Source: Bryobacterales bacterium
GTDB taxonomy: Bacteria; Acidobacteriota; Terriglobia; Bryobacterales; Bryobacteraceae
Length of the DNA: 64,000 nt
Assembly: GCA_019261985.1 (NCBI GenBank)
Contig: JAFAQY010000071.1
Location: 1-64,000 of the forward strand
Reading direction: 5' to 3'
Each line of letters begins with the position of its first letter. Position 1 is the first letter of the stretch. Of the stretch, positions 61,951 to 64,000 are shown piece after piece. Both the position numbers and the translations under genes were made by a program. Below the pieces are notes generated by a model. The model was not told the origin of the DNA and did not search any database. It was given only the letters and a program-made list of their open reading frames with translations.

Positions 61951-63765
61951 CTATTTTGCCTTCCCTTTCGCAGCCCCTTTACTCGCCGGGGTCGCGGATA
62001 CCAGCGGAATCTGTTTGGCAACATCCTCCGGCAACGCGAACACCTGGATCGTATTCACCTTGCGGGTGGACGTAATCTGCTTATTGTAGGCCGCGACGCC
62101 GGCGGTCAACTGGCCGTCCCCGGTATACACGGCCACATACTGGCGGCCATTGACGGCGTAGGTGATGGTCGAATTGGCGACGGGGCCGGGCAGCGTCTGA
62201 TCCCACAACACCTTGCCGGTCTCCTGATCAAGCGCTCGAAAGTGCTGTCCGAGGTCGCCGAAGAATACCAGATTGCCGGCGGTGAGCAGGATGGCGCCGT
62301 TGATGGGAGCAGGTCCTTTGAAGATGTGGTCGATTTTTCCGGTCGCCGCATTGATTTTTGAAATCCCGGAGAGCTCGTCGAGCTTCGAGGGATCGCGCAC
62401 CACGCCGCCGTGGTTGGAGCGTGTGCCGGGTTCGCCGGTCTTCTCCTGATTGCAGGCGTCCACAAAGGGCACATACAAGGAATTGGTAATGGGGCTGTAG
62501 CCTTGCGACCAGTAGCTGCGGGTGTTAAAGAAGCAGACCGTGTTGGTCATGTTCGGACGCGGCAGCATGGCGCTTTCGTTCAAATACGTGATGCCGTTCT
62601 CGTCGACGTTTTTCAAAAAGAAGTTGGGCACGTCGTAGGGCCAGGGGTTGGCCCACAGGAATTCGCCCGTGCGGCGGTCGAGAGCGAAGACGCCTCCGGA
62701 TTCACCGGTGGCGAGAACAATATCGCGGCGTTCGCCGGCCTTGATCTTGCGGTTGAACCATTTCGCGGTGGCGGGCGTGGGATTGAGCGTGGTCGAGATC
62801 AGTATGCGATCGTTCGTCCAGTCTTCATCCCAGTCGTCGCCGGGGAGATGCTGATAGTACCAGTTCAGCTTGCCGGTATCGGCGTTAAGGGAGACTGTGG
62901 AATTGCTGAACAGATCGGCGGGAGCATGCGTGGGAATCGCATTGAAATCGCCGTGGCGTTCGAGACGTGTATTCGGCGTCGGATTCGCTATACCCCAAAT
63001 GATGGAGTTGGTGGTGGGATCGTAGGTGCCGGAGAGGCCCCAGGGGCCGGCGACGCGCTTGTCGTCGGGAAGCCCGCCCCAGCTATCGCCGCCGGGCTGA
63101 CCCGTTTCGGCGGCGGTCATGAATTTCCATAACAGCTTGCCCGTCTTGGCATCGTGCGCATCGATAAAGCAATTTTCGTGCTTACCGCCACAGGCGCCGC
63201 CGGAGATCACTTTATCCCCCGCGACGACGGTGCCTTGCGTAGCTCCGCGTGTTTCAGTTTTGGCTTCCCAGCGCAACTCACCCGTCCGCGCATCCAGCGC
63301 TTCGAGGTAGCTGTCGGGCGAAGTCCAGAAGACCATGTCATAGCCGATGGATATGGTTTTCGCGCGCGCGCCGGGTTTAATGTTATCCGGCATCTTGCGT
63401 TTGTGCTCCCAGATAAGTTCGCCGGTGACGGCGTCGCGGGCTTCGAGGACGGCTCCGGGCGCTTGCAGGTACATGACGCCATCGTGCACAAGCGGGATTC
63501 CCTCCTGCGAGCCCGCGCCCTCCGTAATCGACCAGGCGAGCTTGAGCTGGCCGACGTTGGATTTATTGATCTGCTGCAACGGCGAGAAGCGCTGCGCATC
63601 GTAGGTGCGGTTGTACATCAGCCAGTCGTTGGGGCTGGGGTTCTTGAGGTTGTCCTCGGTGAGGGGCACAAGGTTGCGGCCCGGTTGTTGACCAATGACG
63701 TGAACGGCGAGGAACACGGCGAGCGCGAGCGTCGCGGAAGTGAAGTAGATAATGTGGCGTTTCAT
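61951..63765 (-). CDS. PQQ-dependent alcohol dehydrogenase (quinoprotein)
   Basis: A 604-residue periplasmic enzyme with a signal anchor (IIYFTSATLALAVFLAVHVI). The eight-bladed propeller has Trp-docking motifs (LVHDGVMYLQAPGAVLEARD, TGELIWEHKRKM). The active-site segment is LPGDDWDEDWTNDRILIS, where the catalytic Asp is followed two residues later by another Asp, the pattern known from lanthanide-dependent enzymes. The cofactor face shows ISGGACGGKHENC. No cytochrome domain is attached. Start ATG at 63765; the frame is open 28 codons further. Confidence 0.92.
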   Translation of the reverse strand: MKRHIIYFTSATLALAVFLAVHVIGQQPGRNLVPLTEDNLKNPSPNDWLMYNRTYDAQRFSPLQQINKSNVGQLKLAWSITEGAGSQEGIPLVHDGVMYLQAPGAVLEARDAVTGELIWEHKRKMPDNIKPGARAKTISIGYDMVFWTSPDSYLEALDARTGELRWEAKTETRGATQGTVVAGDKVISGGACGGKHENCFIDAHDAKTGKLLWKFMTAAETGQPGGDSWGGLPDDKRVAGPWGLSGTYDPTTNSIIWGIANPTPNTRLERHGDFNAIPTHAPADLFSNSTVSLNADTGKLNWYYQHLPGDDWDEDWTNDRILISTTLNPTPATAKWFNRKIKAGERRDIVLATGESGGVFALDRRTGEFLWANPWPYDVPNFFLKNVDENGITYLNESAMLPRPNMTNTVCFFNTRSYWSQGYSPITNSLYVPFVDACNQEKTGEPGTRSNHGGVVRDPSKLDELSGISKINAATGKIDHIFKGPAPINGAILLTAGNLVFFGDLGQHFRALDQETGKVLWDQTLPGPVANSTITYAVNGRQYVAVYTGDGQLTAGVAAYNKQITSTRKVNTIQVFALPEDVAKQIPLVSATPASKGAAKGKAK

Positions 63766-63860
63766 GGCTCGGGGAAAATTATATCGGTTTGGCCGGCGCG
63801 TTGCGGAACGAAAGGACTTTTTGAGTTGATTATCGGGTCTGCGAAACAATGGCCTCGATG

Positions 63861-64000
63861 CTACTGCGGCCGCCGGAAGAGGCCGCCGTAAACGGCTTTG
63901 GCCAGGATGTGGCCCTGCATCGCCTTAAGGACGTTCGCGCGGGTTTCAAACGCGTCGGTTGTTGGCTTCACGTCCAGTTTTGTGTCAAGCGCGTAAAGCT
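63861..64000 (-). CDS. 3' end of an unidentified gene (partial)
   Basis: The last 46 codons of a minus-strand gene whose start lies beyond the window. It reads YALDTKLDVKPTTDAFETRA, then NVLKAMQGHILAKAVYGGLF and RRPQ before a TAG stop. The composition is clearly protein-coding, but I cannot name the family. It lies about 95 bp upstream of the PQQ dehydrogenase start and may belong to the same operon. Confidence 0.65.
   Translation of the reverse strand, partial: LYALDTKLDVKPTTDAFETRANVLKAMQGHILAKAVYGGLFRRPQ

Overview
The window is about 64 kb of GC-rich, densely coded bacterial chromosome. Gene content points to Acidobacteriota, most likely the Bryobacterales/Solibacter lineage. The signs are paired DUF1592/DUF1552 exported proteins, PQQ-alcohol dehydrogenase and SMP-30 genes, a DUF4097/LiaF-type envelope module under an ECF sigma factor, eukaryote-like formate-THF ligase, and families of intergenic GC-rich hairpin repeats. 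This placement is an inference from gene families, not from an rRNA gene. I see no rRNA, tRNA, CRISPR array or intact prophage.

Layout. 0-0.4 kb: IS-end-like repeats and an inverted repeat. 0.4-4.3 kb (minus): flippase-like protein, nrdR, rpoD, then a DUF433/DUF5615 toxin-antitoxin pair right behind rpoD. 4.5-8.3 kb (plus): ECF sigma, zinc-finger anti-sigma, two LiaF-TM-like membrane proteins and a DUF4097 protein, apparently one envelope-stress operon. 8.3-12.6 kb (minus): amtB-glnB-glnD nitrogen sensing. 12.8-18.8 kb: a methyltransferase, a four-gene cassette (SGNH protein, SxtJ-like, DUF5989, carbamoyltransferase) resembling the sxtI-J-K block of saxitoxin clusters, and an exported esterase. 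19-26.3 kb: grpE-dnaJ, an HSL-type hydrolase, a doubly frameshifted fitAB toxin-antitoxin pair, a histone-deacetylase-like enzyme, and cdaA-cdaR-glmM (c-di-AMP synthesis and cell-wall precursor).

26.4-31.7 kb: cytochrome/monooxygenase-like exported protein, inositol-phosphatase-like enzyme, DedA-like and SPW membrane proteins, a YoaK-like protein and an overlapping 25-residue ORF. 31.7-36 kb: purQ-purL-purF. 36-42.9 kb: hemH with cysteines suggesting an iron-sulfur cluster, rsmI, a JAMM-like protein lacking one metal ligand, a ferritin-like protein, and a hybrid histidine kinase coupled to a second kinase with a degenerate ATPase domain. 43-48.5 kb: a small MITE-like element, eukaryote-like fhs, and a four-gene envelope/secreted operon of unknown function with a metallopeptidase.

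48.6-55.4 kb: zinc alcohol dehydrogenase, exported ankyrin protein, and a TetR - HXXEE - small ORF - monooxygenase/quinone-reductase fusion module whose last gene is cut by the remnant of a REP-associated (RAYT) transposase. 55.4-64 kb: DUF1592/DUF1552 pair, SMP-30-like, alpha/beta hydrolase, a small CxxC protein, a PQQ dehydrogenase, and the 3' end of one more gene.

The most interesting under-described items are the sxtIJK-like cassette, the 45.3-48.5 kb secreted operon, the MITE-like 43.1 kb element that shares a 47-bp repeat with the RAYT remnant at 55.3 kb, and the overlapping mini-ORF at 31.55 kb.
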